Shown here: positions 8,441-17,132 of the stretch, in pieces
Numbering within the stretch: the stretch's first letter is position 1
Layout: every line of letters begins with the position of its first letter
Source of the DNA: Nitrospira sp.
GTDB lineage: Bacteria; Nitrospirota; Nitrospiria; Nitrospirales; Nitrospiraceae
Assembly: GCA_024998595.1 (NCBI GenBank)
Contig: JACOEK010000001.1
Location: forward strand, 310,001 to 374,000
Length of the DNA: 64,000 bases
Direction of reading: 5' to 3'
Position numbers and translations under genes: made by a program
The notes under the pieces: generated by a model
What the model was told of the DNA's origin: nothing
Seen by the model: only the letters and a program-made list of their open reading frames with translations
The model's database searches: none

Positions 8441-8959
8441 CTAGTTCTTCACCACAATCTTCCCGCGTTTGGGCCACGAGAGCATTTGGGTGCGCTGGCC
8501 CTTCTCTCCGTTACTCAATAGCTTGACCCGCACTTCATATTCATACGATCCGACCGGGATCTGCTGTTTGTTGTGGTCCAGTCCGTCCCACGCCAGGTCG
8601 ACGTGCACGTGCTTTTGCGGCGTCTCTCCATTCGCGCTGGGAGTCGTTTGAACATGTTCATTCACCGGTTGTCGAATCGAGAGGAAGCGTAGCGAGGTCA
8701 TGGAGGAAGAGGTCACGAGGGCGGACACCTCCAACATGAGGTGCTCATCGATTTCCTTCGGCAACTGCACGGTGGCGATGAAATGAAAGGCCCCGTCCTG
8801 AGGCCGGTAGGGCATTGGCGCGGCTTGCAGCGAGAGAATTTTCAGGTCCGGCTCAGGGCGCGGGACACTGCTCTTCCCTTTGGTCTTGGCGAGGACGTCC
8901 GTGCTGTGTCCCCCCACTAGAAGGAAGACGCTGACGAGAAACAACAGGCCGAATCTCAT
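8441..8959 (-). CDS. Secreted protein of unknown function
   Basis: From the ATG at 8959 the 172-residue product begins with a signal peptide (MRFGLLFLVSVFLLVGG, cleavage near VLA). The mature part looks beta-rich, resembling an immunoglobulin-like fold (FHFIATVQLP, HVHVDLAWDGLD, VGSYEYEVRVKLLS). An in-frame ATG at 9013 would add 18 residues, so the start is uncertain. It lies between larB and larC on the opposite strand. No function can be assigned. Confidence 0.6.
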   Translation of the reverse strand: MRFGLLFLVSVFLLVGGHSTDVLAKTKGKSSVPRPEPDLKILSLQAAPMPYRPQDGAFHFIATVQLPKEIDEHLMLEVSALVTSSSMTSLRFLSIRQPVNEHVQTTPSANGETPQKHVHVDLAWDGLDHNKQQIPVGSYEYEVRVKLLSNGEKGQRTQMLSWPKRGKIVVKN

Positions 8960-9182
8960 GCCTGCCTGTGCGCGTGGGACGGTAGTCCGGAAAGCGGGTG
9001 TTGAATTGATCATGGGTGTCGGTGTCGCAGGTGGTGGCTGGTGATCCGATGGAATGCGTCTCTTGATTGGGGATAACACAGCATCGCAGGGCTGTCAATG
9101 AACGAGCGGAATGATTGCTGTCTGGGTGCGGCTCCGGTAAGATGCCGCTCGTTTGCGCGGAATTCTGAATCGTAGGAGTGAC

Positions 9183-10391
9183 GTGGCGAGGCATCTTCAT
9201 TTCGATTGTTTCTCCGGCATCAGCGGCGATATGACCTTGGGCGCGCTGGTGGATGCCGGTTTGCCGTTCAAGGATCTCGTGCGTGGCCTCGCCTCGCTCA
9301 AGATCGATGGGTACCGGCTTGCGCGGAAGAGGGTCGAGCGCGGAGCCATCACCGCGACCAAGGTCGATGTGCTGATCGAGAAGGGCTTTCGCGCGCCGCT
9401 AACCTTGGCGCAGATCAAACGGATTCTATTGAAAAGCGGCCTGCCGTCGGCGGTGAAAGAACGGAGTCAGGCGGTATTCGATGTTCTGGCAGACGCTGAA
9501 GGGAAGGCCCACGGGGTTGAGCCGTCGCATGTGCATTTTCATGAAGTGGGCGTGATCGATTCGTTTGTGGATGTCGTCGGCGGAATCCTCGGCCTGCACC
9601 TTCTCGACATTCAGCGGGTGACGGCCTCCGCGATCAACGTCGGGTCCGGCATGCTGCAGTCGGCCCACGGCGCCTTACCCGTGCCGGGACCTGCCGTGGC
9701 GGCATTAGCAGTCGGTGTGCCGATTTATGCCAAGGGACCTGAACGGGAGCTGACGACGCCGACCGGGATGGCCCTGCTCAGAACCGTGGCCACCGAATTC
9801 GGGGGTTTGCCCGCTATGCAAGTGCGGCAGGTGGGGTATGGCGCGGGGACTGCCGATCCGGCGCAGTGGGCGAATGTGTTGCGAGTGTTCATCGGCGAAG
9901 AGGCGGATGTGAACGGGGATGTGGAAACGATCGTTGAGCTCGAAACGAATCTCGATGATGTGAACCCGCAAGTGTACGACACGGTGTTCGACCGAGTGTT
10001 TGCCGCCGGGGCACTGGATGCCACGCTGGCGCCGGTCATCATGAAGAAAGGCCGTCCGGGAAACGTGCTGTCCATCCTCGCGCCGCGGGCACAGGCAGAG
10101 GCGGTGCTGGCTGTGCTCTTTGCCGAAACGACGGCGCTGGGTGTCCGGACGCGCGAGGTGCAGCGGCGTGTCTTGCCGCGGCGGTTTGCCACGGTACGGG
10201 TCAACGGGAATGACGTCCGCATCAAACTCGCTGATATTCGGCCGGGCCAGAGCAAAGCCGCTCCTGAATACGAGGATTGTAAACGTGTGGCCGAACAGAA
10301 CGGGCGTCCGGTCAAAGATATTCTAGAAGAGGCCATGCTGGCCTATCGGCAGTCACCAGGCAAGCCGCCAACGAGAAAGGTTCGGAAGTGA
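9183..10391 (+). CDS. larC: Nickel insertion protein LarC
   Basis: LarC inserts nickel into the dithio-pyridinium precursor, using CTP, to finish the nickel-pincer cofactor. The 402-residue protein shows the family blocks HFDCFSGISGDMTLGAL at the N-terminus, HVHFHEVGVIDSFVDVVG, TPTGMALL and ETNLDDVNPQVYD in the C-terminal domain. Here the gene is one continuous frame, unlike lactobacilli where larC is split by a programmed frameshift. The GTG at 9183 follows a TAGGAG ribosome site at 5-nt spacing and sits directly before the conserved ARHLHFD start. Confidence 0.93.
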   Translation: MARHLHFDCFSGISGDMTLGALVDAGLPFKDLVRGLASLKIDGYRLARKRVERGAITATKVDVLIEKGFRAPLTLAQIKRILLKSGLPSAVKERSQAVFDVLADAEGKAHGVEPSHVHFHEVGVIDSFVDVVGGILGLHLLDIQRVTASAINVGSGMLQSAHGALPVPGPAVAALAVGVPIYAKGPERELTTPTGMALLRTVATEFGGLPAMQVRQVGYGAGTADPAQWANVLRVFIGEEADVNGDVETIVELETNLDDVNPQVYDTVFDRVFAAGALDATLAPVIMKKGRPGNVLSILAPRAQAEAVLAVLFAETTALGVRTREVQRRVLPRRFATVRVNGNDVRIKLADIRPGQSKAAPEYEDCKRVAEQNGRPVKDILEEAMLAYRQSPGKPPTRKVRK

Positions 10392-10452
10392 ACCACGTGA
10401 CGATGTCCGTTCCTTGCTGCTCTTCCTCCGTTTCGACAGTGCGGAGACTTCT

Positions 10453-11469
10453 GTGACAATCCTGTTCTATGTAGGGTTGTTCATGGCCTCCGTCATCATC
10501 ACCCTCGCCGGGTGCCATCTCTTCACGAACGGAATCGAGTGGCTTGGAAAGCGCATGAATATCTCCGAAGGCGCTGTTGGGAGTGTCTTCGCTGCCGTCG
10601 GGACGACGCTGCCTGAAACCTCGATCCCGATCATCGCCATTTTTTTTGGGGCAGGCCGTGAGCAGATGGAAGTCGGCCTGGGAGCAATTCTTGGGGCGCC
10701 GTTCATGCTCAGCACGTTGGTCCTGCCGATTCTTGCGCTATTGCTGGTACTCTACGCCAAGCTGGGGAAGCGGACGGCGACGTTCAAACTCAATTATGGC
10801 GAGGTGCGGGTCGATATCAGCTTCTTTCTTGTCAGTTATGTGTTGGCGCTGACCTGCGCCATGATTCCTTCAAAGGGGTTCCATATAGCGGTGGCCCTTG
10901 TCCTGCTGGCGATGTACGTCTACTACATGAAGCTCAAATTTTCAGCCGAGGACGAGGAAAGTGAAGGGGGGGGTGACGAACTTGAACCACTGCTCTTCGC
11001 CCGCCGTTCCACGAAACCCTCTTATCTGGTGATCGGCGCCCAAGGAATCGTGGGATTGCTGGGATTAGTCGGAGGCGCTCATCTGTTTGTGACGGCGGCA
11101 AATTCCATTTCTGCGGAACTGCAGGTCTCGCCGCTCATCCTCGCGTTGCTGATTGCCCCGTTGGCTACGGAGTTGCCGGAGATGTCGAACAGCTTTCTCT
11201 GGTTGTACCGGAAGAAGGATCGGCTGGCGGTTGGAAATGTGACCGGTGCAATGGTGTTCCAGGGCTCGATTCCCGTATCCGTCGGATTGCTGGGGACCGA
11301 ATGGACCTTAGGCACGACGGCGTTGGCGACGATGGTTCTGGCAGTCATTGCCATGGGCCTCAGCCTCTTGCAGGCGGTCTGGTCGGGCCATTGGCGGCCC
11401 TGGTTGCTCAGCGGCAGCGCGCTGCTGTACCTTGGTTACACATTATTTTTGTATACCCATGGCTCGTAA
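10453..11469 (+). CDS. Cation/calcium antiporter (CaCA family)
   Basis: This 338-residue integral membrane protein has the two inverted alpha-repeats of the Ca2+/cation antiporter family. The first is EGAVGSVFAAVGTTLPETS, about residues 35-55, and the second is LIAPLATELPEMSNS, about 225-240. The acidic residues in GTTLPE and ATELPE coordinate the cation. About ten hydrophobic helices are split by an acidic cytoplasmic loop (SAEDEESEGGGDELE). It probably exchanges Ca2+ or another divalent ion for H+ or Na+ at the inner membrane. The GTG at 10453 has a GCGGAG site upstream. The 3' end overlaps pdxA by 11 bp. Confidence 0.85.
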   Translation: MTILFYVGLFMASVIITLAGCHLFTNGIEWLGKRMNISEGAVGSVFAAVGTTLPETSIPIIAIFFGAGREQMEVGLGAILGAPFMLSTLVLPILALLLVLYAKLGKRTATFKLNYGEVRVDISFFLVSYVLALTCAMIPSKGFHIAVALVLLAMYVYYMKLKFSAEDEESEGGGDELEPLLFARRSTKPSYLVIGAQGIVGLLGLVGGAHLFVTAANSISAELQVSPLILALLIAPLATELPEMSNSFLWLYRKKDRLAVGNVTGAMVFQGSIPVSVGLLGTEWTLGTTALATMVLAVIAMGLSLLQAVWSGHWRPWLLSGSALLYLGYTLFLYTHGS

Positions 11470-12502
11470 ACTCTCACCACGATTGATTCGTCCAGTCCTG
11501 GGGCTCACGATGGGCGATCCAGCCGGGATCGGGCCGGAAGTCATTGCCAAGGCGCTGGGCGACAGGGCCCTGACGCGGCTCTGTCAGCCGGTGGTCATCG
11601 GCTCCCGTCCGGTCATGGAACGCACGATCAAGTGGCTGGACTTGCCCTTAGATGTGGTCACGTTCGATCCGGCAGGCAGTTCACGAGTGAAGCCCGGACA
11701 GGTCGCTATTGCCGATCCGCTGGAGACTCCGTTGCCGAAGTTTCGCATGGGTGCCGCTACGGCAGTGACCGGTGCTGCCTCCATCGCGTTCATCAAGAGG
11801 GCGGTCGAACTGGCGCAGGCGGGGAGTGTAAGGGGGATCGTTACGGCGCCCATCAACAAAGAAGCCATGAACATGGCCGGGTTTCACTACCCGGGCCATA
11901 CGGAATTGCTGGCAGATCTCACCAGGACCAAAGAATTCGGGATGATGATTGTCGGCGGCCCGTTAAAGATCATGTTCACCACCACCCATGTGGCGATCAA
12001 TGCTTTGTCTCCGTTGTTGACGACTGAGAGAATTGCCAAGGCCATCCGCCTCGCGCATCTCGGGTTGACAAAGTATTTTGGGATCGCGCGCCCGAAAATC
12101 GGCGTGGCGGCGTTGAATCCTCATGCCGGGGAACATGGCCTGTTCGGGAACGAAGAGACGACCAGCATCGCTCCGGCCGTGAAGTTAGCCAGGGCCGCAG
12201 GGATCAAAGCCAGTGATCCGTTGCCTGCCGACACCCTGTTCGGAAAGGCCGCCCGCGGGGACTACGACGGCGTGGTGGCGATGTACCATGATCAGGGGCT
12301 CATTCCACTGAAGCTGGTGGCCTTCGGAACCTGCGTGAATTTGACCGTGGGGTTGCCGATTATCAGGACCTCGGTCGACCATGGAACGGCTTACGATATT
12401 GCCGGCAAAGGGGTTGCCGAGCATGGGAGTCTACTGGAGGCCGTGAAGGTCGCCGCCCGCCTGGCCACATCCTGGTCACCGGTCACTAAAATGTCCCGAT
12501 AG
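11459..12502 (+). CDS. pdxA: 4-hydroxythreonine-4-phosphate dehydrogenase PdxA
   Basis: PdxA oxidises 4-phosphohydroxy-L-threonine in deoxyxylulose-dependent vitamin B6 synthesis. The 347-residue protein has GLTMGDPAGIGPEVIAKAL at the N-terminus. The metal-binding histidines lie in FHYPGHTELLADLT, TTHVAINAL and MYHDQGLIPLKL, and GLPIIRTSVDHGTAYDIAGKG closes it. The ATG at 11459 is inside the end of the antiporter gene. The reading frame extends further upstream but that part is antiporter coding sequence. The small gene at 12522 follows by 19 bp. Confidence 0.95.
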   Translation: MARKLSPRLIRPVLGLTMGDPAGIGPEVIAKALGDRALTRLCQPVVIGSRPVMERTIKWLDLPLDVVTFDPAGSSRVKPGQVAIADPLETPLPKFRMGAATAVTGAASIAFIKRAVELAQAGSVRGIVTAPINKEAMNMAGFHYPGHTELLADLTRTKEFGMMIVGGPLKIMFTTTHVAINALSPLLTTERIAKAIRLAHLGLTKYFGIARPKIGVAALNPHAGEHGLFGNEETTSIAPAVKLARAAGIKASDPLPADTLFGKAARGDYDGVVAMYHDQGLIPLKLVAFGTCVNLTVGLPIIRTSVDHGTAYDIAGKGVAEHGSLLEAVKVAARLATSWSPVTKMSR

Positions 12503-12521
12503 GAGAGAGGGGTGCACGTTC

Positions 12522-12842
12522 ATGGCAGAGACAGGACTTTCCGCGGCGACGATGATCGATCAGCAGGTGAAGGAATTGGATGCGATCGCGACACGAACCA
12601 TCCAGGACTTCAACACCACCTTGGGCACTGAACGCGTGGGGCAGTGGAAGATCCGTACGGTGGCCCTGCTCCAGCAACATGCGGGTCAGGCCGAGGCGGA
12701 TGGGCTGGCGCGAAAAACTGCCGGCATGGCGTTCACAAACGATCTGATCGAAGAGTTCAGTGACGAGGTGGAATGCTATCGATCCTATCTGGTCACGCTT
12801 GCAAAACGCTTGCGGAACGCGGTTCCTCCGACCGCCGGATAG
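12522..12842 (+). CDS. Small helical protein of unknown function
   Basis: I do not recognise this 106-residue protein. It is soluble and looks almost wholly helical, with charged amphipathic stretches (QQVKELDAIATRTIQDF, ECYRSYLVTLAKRLRN). There is no signal peptide and only one cysteine. It sits 19 bp after pdxA and 17 bp before rsmA, so it is part of that operon. A GGAGAGAGGGG ribosome site precedes the ATG. Confidence 0.7.
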   Translation: MAETGLSAATMIDQQVKELDAIATRTIQDFNTTLGTERVGQWKIRTVALLQQHAGQAEADGLARKTAGMAFTNDLIEEFSDEVECYRSYLVTLAKRLRNAVPPTAG

Positions 12843-12859
12843 AAAGCCGCGTGAAAACC

Positions 12860-13699
12860 ATGGCTGCGTCCTTCCCCCCGGCCCTCAAACGACTTGGTCA
12901 GAATTTTCTCATCGACCCCAACATTATCCGAAAAATCGTCTCCCTAGCCGCGCTTCGTCCGGACGACACGGTATTGGAAATCGGACCGGGGCGAGGCGCG
13001 CTGACGGCCGGATTGTGTGCCGAGGCCGGGCGCGTCATTGCAGTCGAGATCGATCCGCAGCTCCAGCCTCAACTACAGGAGACGCTCGCTCATTGCCGCA
13101 ACCTGGACCTTCGAATTGGGGACGCGTTGGCATTTCCCTACGAAAGCTTGCCGCCGCGAACGGTAGTGGTCTCGAACCTACCGTATTATGTCTCCACGCC
13201 GATCCTGTTCGCGTTACTTGATGCCCGTGCCCATGTCGACCGTCTGGTGTTGATGCTGCAAACGGAAGTGGCGCTCAGATTGGCCGCCAAACCGAACAGC
13301 GAGGACTACGGAGTGCTTTCGGTGCTGACGCAGGAGGCGGCAGAGGTGGAGGTGGCGTTTCGTGTCTCCGCAAATTGTTTCCGTCCTCGTCCGACTGTCG
13401 GGTCGGCGGTGGTGCATCTCAAGATCAAGGCTTGGGATGGAGTCGATCCGGTGCGCTATGAGCGGTTCCGGCGTCTGGTCCGAGCGGCCTTTGCCCACCG
13501 GCGTAAGACGTTGGTGAATTCTCTGCGTGACGCGGGATATTCGTCCGAGGGGATTTCCCGCGCGATGCAGGCCGTCGGTGTTCCGTTGCAGGCTCGCGCG
13601 GAGACGCTGACTCTCGATCACTTTCGCGCCCTCGCGTCGGCGTTCGATGACGAGTCGGTTCGATGTCGAGGGTCCTCAAGGGGCATGGGCCGTGGCTGA
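12860..13699 (+). CDS. rsmA: 16S rRNA (adenine1518/1519-N6)-dimethyltransferase RsmA (KsgA)
   Basis: RsmA dimethylates two adjacent adenines in helix 45 of 16S rRNA during small-subunit maturation. The 279-residue protein shows KRLGQNFLIDPNIIRKIV at the start, the SAM-binding motif LEIGPGRGALT, acidic VIAVEIDPQL, the catalytic SNLPYYVSTPIL block, and the C-terminal helical domain with FAHRRKTLVNSL. The ATG at 12860 is preferred; a GTG at 12851 is possible. It continues the antiporter-pdxA operon. Confidence 0.95.
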   Translation: MAASFPPALKRLGQNFLIDPNIIRKIVSLAALRPDDTVLEIGPGRGALTAGLCAEAGRVIAVEIDPQLQPQLQETLAHCRNLDLRIGDALAFPYESLPPRTVVVSNLPYYVSTPILFALLDARAHVDRLVLMLQTEVALRLAAKPNSEDYGVLSVLTQEAAEVEVAFRVSANCFRPRPTVGSAVVHLKIKAWDGVDPVRYERFRRLVRAAFAHRRKTLVNSLRDAGYSSEGISRAMQAVGVPLQARAETLTLDHFRALASAFDDESVRCRGSSRGMGRG

Positions 13700-13726
13700 T
13701 CGACCTGCGCAACATTGCCCCTTTGT

Positions 13727-13755
13727 TTGAAAAGGCGTTTTCCCTGTGCTACGAT
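13727..13755 (+). promoter_or_regulatory. Promoter of ftsK
   Basis: TTGAAA (13727-13732), a 17-bp spacer and TACGAT (13750-13755) form a reasonable sigma-70-type promoter. The -10 ends 7 nt before the ATG at 13763. No ribosome site fits, so a leaderless mRNA is predicted. The match supports the 13763 start over upstream alternatives. Confidence 0.55.
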
Positions 13756-13762
13756 CCGCCGC

Positions 13763-16204
13763 ATGGGTGTATCCACCACGGCAAAGCGCGGTGACGCCCG
13801 CTCAGCCCCTTCCCGTTCCTCTCATGTGAAGCGCGAAGTGATCGGGGTTCTCCTGATCGCAGTCGGTCTCTTGATCCTGCTCAGTCTGGTGTCGTTCGTT
13901 CCCGGCGACGCCAAATCGATCGCGGCATCCGGAGCTGCCGGCAATCAGCCCAAAAACATGATCGGGTCGGTCGGAGCGCTGTCGGCGGCCGCATGTTTTT
14001 TTATGGTTGGTGGAGCCGCTTATCTCTTTCCGATTCTCCTCGGACTCCTCGGTGCGCGCTGTTTCACACCGACCCCGCTCACCATGCGACTGAGAAATGC
14101 CGCCAGCGGCCTCGTCGCCATGGTGTTCCTGAGCGGGCTGCTGCATTTGGAAGTGACGGCTGTCCCGACGATTTCCAGCGGATGGGTGAATCGGGGGATG
14201 GCGGGCGGCATCATCGGTCAGGTGCTGGCTGATGGAATCCGCGGGTATTTTGCCACGACCGGTGCGCATATCGTGATCCTTACCGGGCTGATGGTGGCCC
14301 TGTTGTTTACGGTGCCGATGTCGTTGACGTTGTTGTTGCAGCGGGTCCCGGACTGGTGGGTCGCAGTCCGCGAGCGCATGGTCGGACTCGTGCCGGAGTG
14401 GCCGGCAAAGCAGGAAGAGCCGATCAATCAAGCGAAGCGGGCGCGGGTGAAAGTCGCGCGGCCGTCACGCGAAGCGGAAGAGCCAGAGCTCGACCGGGAG
14501 GTGCAGGTAGTGGCTGAGGCCGTCGAGCAGATTGCGGTCCCCATGATTCCCCCCAAAATTCAGCCGCCGATGAAAGTGGAAAAGCGTGTCACGCCTGTAG
14601 ACGAGTCGGCTCCAGCCGTGGCGACGAGTCCCTCCGTCTCGGACGGGTATGTGCTGCCGGACCCGCAAGAATTACTCAGCGATCCATCAGGTCCTATCGC
14701 ACGCCTCAGCGACGACGAATTGAAGCTGCAATCGGAGATCCTGACCAAGGCGTTGAAAAGTTTTGCAATCGAGGGTCGCGTCACCGAAGTGCGCCCAGGG
14801 CCGGTCGTCACCATGTATGAATTCGAGCCGGCGCCCGGCACCAAGGTCGCGCGCATCGTGAACCTGGCCGATGATTTGGCGCTGGCGCTTAAGGCCATCA
14901 GTCTACGTATCGTGGCCCCCTTGCCGGGAAAATCCGTCGTGGGCATTGAAGTGCCAAACCCGCATCGGGAAATGGTGTCCATGAAGGAAGTCGTGACTAG
15001 CGATGCCTTTTCCCGGTCGCGTTCAAAGCTGAGCCTGGCGCTCGGCAAAGACATTTTCGGCGGTGCGGTTTGCGCCGATCTGCAAACGATGCCGCATTTG
15101 CTGGTCGCGGGTGCCACCGGGGCTGGAAAAAGCGTGGGGTTGAACACGATGCTCTTGAGTATCCTGTTCAGTGCGCGGCCGGATGAAGTGAAGTTACTGC
15201 TCATCGATCCTAAGATGCTGGAGTTCCAGAGTTACGATGGCATTCCTCATCTGCTTCGTCCCGTCATCACCGATCCCAAATCGGCTGCACGCGGGTTGGG
15301 GTGGGTTGTCCAGGAGATGGAGCGGCGGTACAAGCTGCTGGCCGAAGCCGGGGTGCGCAGCATCGACGCGTACAACAGACGGATTTCCGAGGTGCAGGGG
15401 GCGGTGAACGATGTCTGGCAATCCGGTAAACCTGAGCAGGTCGAACTGACGTTTCTGTCGGAAGAAGAGCGCCTCTCCAAGGGAGAAGATGCGGAGCCGG
15501 CCGGCGACAACGGACCGACAGATTCGGTCAAGCCGAGCCCGCCCGAGCCCTTGCCGTACATCATGGTGATGATCGACGAATTGGCGGATCTCATGATGGT
15601 GGCCCCGAAAGATGTGGAGGACAAGATTGCCCGTCTCGCTCAGATGGCGCGCGCCTCAGGCATTCACCTCGTGCTCGCCACTCAGCGGCCGTCGGTCGAT
15701 GTGCTGACCGGTTTGATCAAGGCCAACTTTCCGGCGCGTATCGCGTTTCAAGTCTCGTCCAAGACCGACTCGCGAACGATTCTCGATGCGAACGGTGCGG
15801 AAGCGCTACTTGGCCGCGGCGACATGCTGTATCTCGCGTCGGGAACCGGGAAGTTGATGCGTATTCACGGCTCTTTTGTCTCGGATGACGACGTGCGCCG
15901 AGTGGTCGAATTTGTGAAGAAACAGGCGTTGCCGTCTTATTGCCGCGAACTGCAATCGCTCAAAATCGAAGAGGCGGAAGAGGAGCAGGCCAAGGACGAA
16001 GTCTATGAACAGGCGAAGGACCTGGTCTTGTCGACCGGTCAGGCCTCTGCCTCATTGATTCAGCGGCGCCTCCGCGTGGGGTATCCCAGGGCGGCGCGCA
16101 TGATTGAACAGATGGAGGCGGAAGGCGTGGTCGGAGCGGCAGGACGGGATGGGCGTCGAGAGGTGCTGGGACGTCGAGGCCCGGTCGGTGGAGATGAAGC
16201 ATGA
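13763..16204 (+). CDS. ftsK: DNA translocase FtsK
   Basis: FtsK pumps DNA at the division septum to clear and resolve the chromosome terminus. The 813-residue protein has four N-terminal membrane helices (within about residues 25-190) and a short Pro/charged linker. The motor carries Walker A (GATGAGKSVG, about 449-458) and Walker B (YIMVMIDELADLMM, about 597-610), plus ATQRPSVDVLTG. A C-terminal winged-helix gamma domain (ASLIQRRLRVGYPRAARMIEQM) reads KOPS-type sequences. The linker is far shorter than in E. coli. The stop overlaps the lolA-like gene by four bases. Confidence 0.95.
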   Translation: MGVSTTAKRGDARSAPSRSSHVKREVIGVLLIAVGLLILLSLVSFVPGDAKSIAASGAAGNQPKNMIGSVGALSAAACFFMVGGAAYLFPILLGLLGARCFTPTPLTMRLRNAASGLVAMVFLSGLLHLEVTAVPTISSGWVNRGMAGGIIGQVLADGIRGYFATTGAHIVILTGLMVALLFTVPMSLTLLLQRVPDWWVAVRERMVGLVPEWPAKQEEPINQAKRARVKVARPSREAEEPELDREVQVVAEAVEQIAVPMIPPKIQPPMKVEKRVTPVDESAPAVATSPSVSDGYVLPDPQELLSDPSGPIARLSDDELKLQSEILTKALKSFAIEGRVTEVRPGPVVTMYEFEPAPGTKVARIVNLADDLALALKAISLRIVAPLPGKSVVGIEVPNPHREMVSMKEVVTSDAFSRSRSKLSLALGKDIFGGAVCADLQTMPHLLVAGATGAGKSVGLNTMLLSILFSARPDEVKLLLIDPKMLEFQSYDGIPHLLRPVITDPKSAARGLGWVVQEMERRYKLLAEAGVRSIDAYNRRISEVQGAVNDVWQSGKPEQVELTFLSEEERLSKGEDAEPAGDNGPTDSVKPSPPEPLPYIMVMIDELADLMMVAPKDVEDKIARLAQMARASGIHLVLATQRPSVDVLTGLIKANFPARIAFQVSSKTDSRTILDANGAEALLGRGDMLYLASGTGKLMRIHGSFVSDDDVRRVVEFVKKQALPSYCRELQSLKIEEAEEEQAKDEVYEQAKDLVLSTGQASASLIQRRLRVGYPRAARMIEQMEAEGVVGAAGRDGRREVLGRRGPVGGDEA

Positions 16205-16923
16205 TGCGGACATTCATCATCATTGTATTTCTGTTAGTCACCGGATTGCCGGCTATTGCCCAAACGATGAAGCCCGATGAGCCGGCGGTCAACCTCCAGC
16301 TTCTGAAGGAAGTTCAGGAAGTGGTGAAGAACATTCAGGCGCGGTACGAGAAGACCAAGGACTTGCAGGCCTCGTTCACGCAAAAAACCAGAATTGAAGG
16401 GTTTTCCACGCCCGTGATCTCGACCGGACATTTCTACATCAAGAAGCCCGGGCGTCTGCGATGGGATTATATCGAACCGGCTACGGAAGAGATTTACGTC
16501 AACAAAGACGATGTGAAAATGTACGTGCCGGAGCATAAGCAGGTCTTGGTCGGCAAGCTGACTTATATGGCGGCTTCTCAGGCGCCGCTGCAACTGCTGC
16601 AGGGGGTGGCCAAGCTGGATGAGGAATTCGATATCGAACCGATGCCCAATAAGGAGCGGGGAGCCGGAGGCATTCTCCTGGTCTCGCTGACTCCAAAGCA
16701 GGGACGTGCCGAGCCGGAGCGGGCGATTCAAAAAATCGTGATCGAGGTGCAGCCCAAGACGTACTTCCTCAAGACCATCGCGCTGCACGAGGTCAGCGGC
16801 AACGTCGCCACCTTTGAATTTTCAGAGTTGAAGCCGAACAGTGGATTAAAAGACGACCTATTTGATTTCAAGACTCCTGCCGATGTAGAAATCGTCAGGG
16901 CGCCGGTCCTGAGCCGACCCTAG
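16201..16923 (+). CDS. lolA: Outer-membrane lipoprotein carrier protein LolA
   Basis: LolA ferries lipoproteins through the periplasm from the LolCDE transporter to the outer membrane. The 240-residue protein starts with a signal peptide (MMRTFIIIVFLLVTGLPAIAQ). The mature part has LolA features: YEKTKDLQASFTQKT, GHFYIKKPGRLRWDY, DKDDVKMYVPEHKQV-type strands and FDFKTPADVEIV at the end. It is slightly longer than E. coli LolA. The ATGA overlap with ftsK is a common ftsK-lolA arrangement. Confidence 0.88.
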   Translation: MMRTFIIIVFLLVTGLPAIAQTMKPDEPAVNLQLLKEVQEVVKNIQARYEKTKDLQASFTQKTRIEGFSTPVISTGHFYIKKPGRLRWDYIEPATEEIYVNKDDVKMYVPEHKQVLVGKLTYMAASQAPLQLLQGVAKLDEEFDIEPMPNKERGAGGILLVSLTPKQGRAEPERAIQKIVIEVQPKTYFLKTIALHEVSGNVATFEFSELKPNSGLKDDLFDFKTPADVEIVRAPVLSRP

Positions 16924-17047
16924 CAGGATGGTGAAAAAGTCCACCAGCTTCGTTCTCGCATCGCAGAGAACCTCAACGTACCACAACGGTACGCCTCGAT
17001 TTTCTGCTCGCTGCGGCCTTGCTGGACGGCCTTTTTGCCCATCCTGC
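16923..17047. repeat. Imperfect palindromic repeat element, about 125 bp
   Basis: The segment from GCAGGATGG (16923) to CCATCCTGC (17047) folds back on itself along nearly its whole length. The terminal 9-10 bases are exact, the inner arms are imperfect, and the centre is GTACC-ACAAC-GGTAC (16978-16992). It begins at the last base of the lolA stop codon. This is the form of a non-autonomous palindromic or REP/MITE-like unit that can also end transcription. Copy number cannot be judged from one window. Confidence 0.7.
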
Positions 17048-17132
17048 GAATAAAGGGCTTTCAGTAGGCCAAGAAACAAACAAGACACCGTGATGACTGG
17101 TGAAGCGTGAACCCGGACTTGGCGAGGAAAGC

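Noticed and set aside
13715-13762. Upstream start for ftsK adding 16 residues
   Set aside because: That stretch contains the promoter -35 and -10 elements; the ATG at 13763 fits better.
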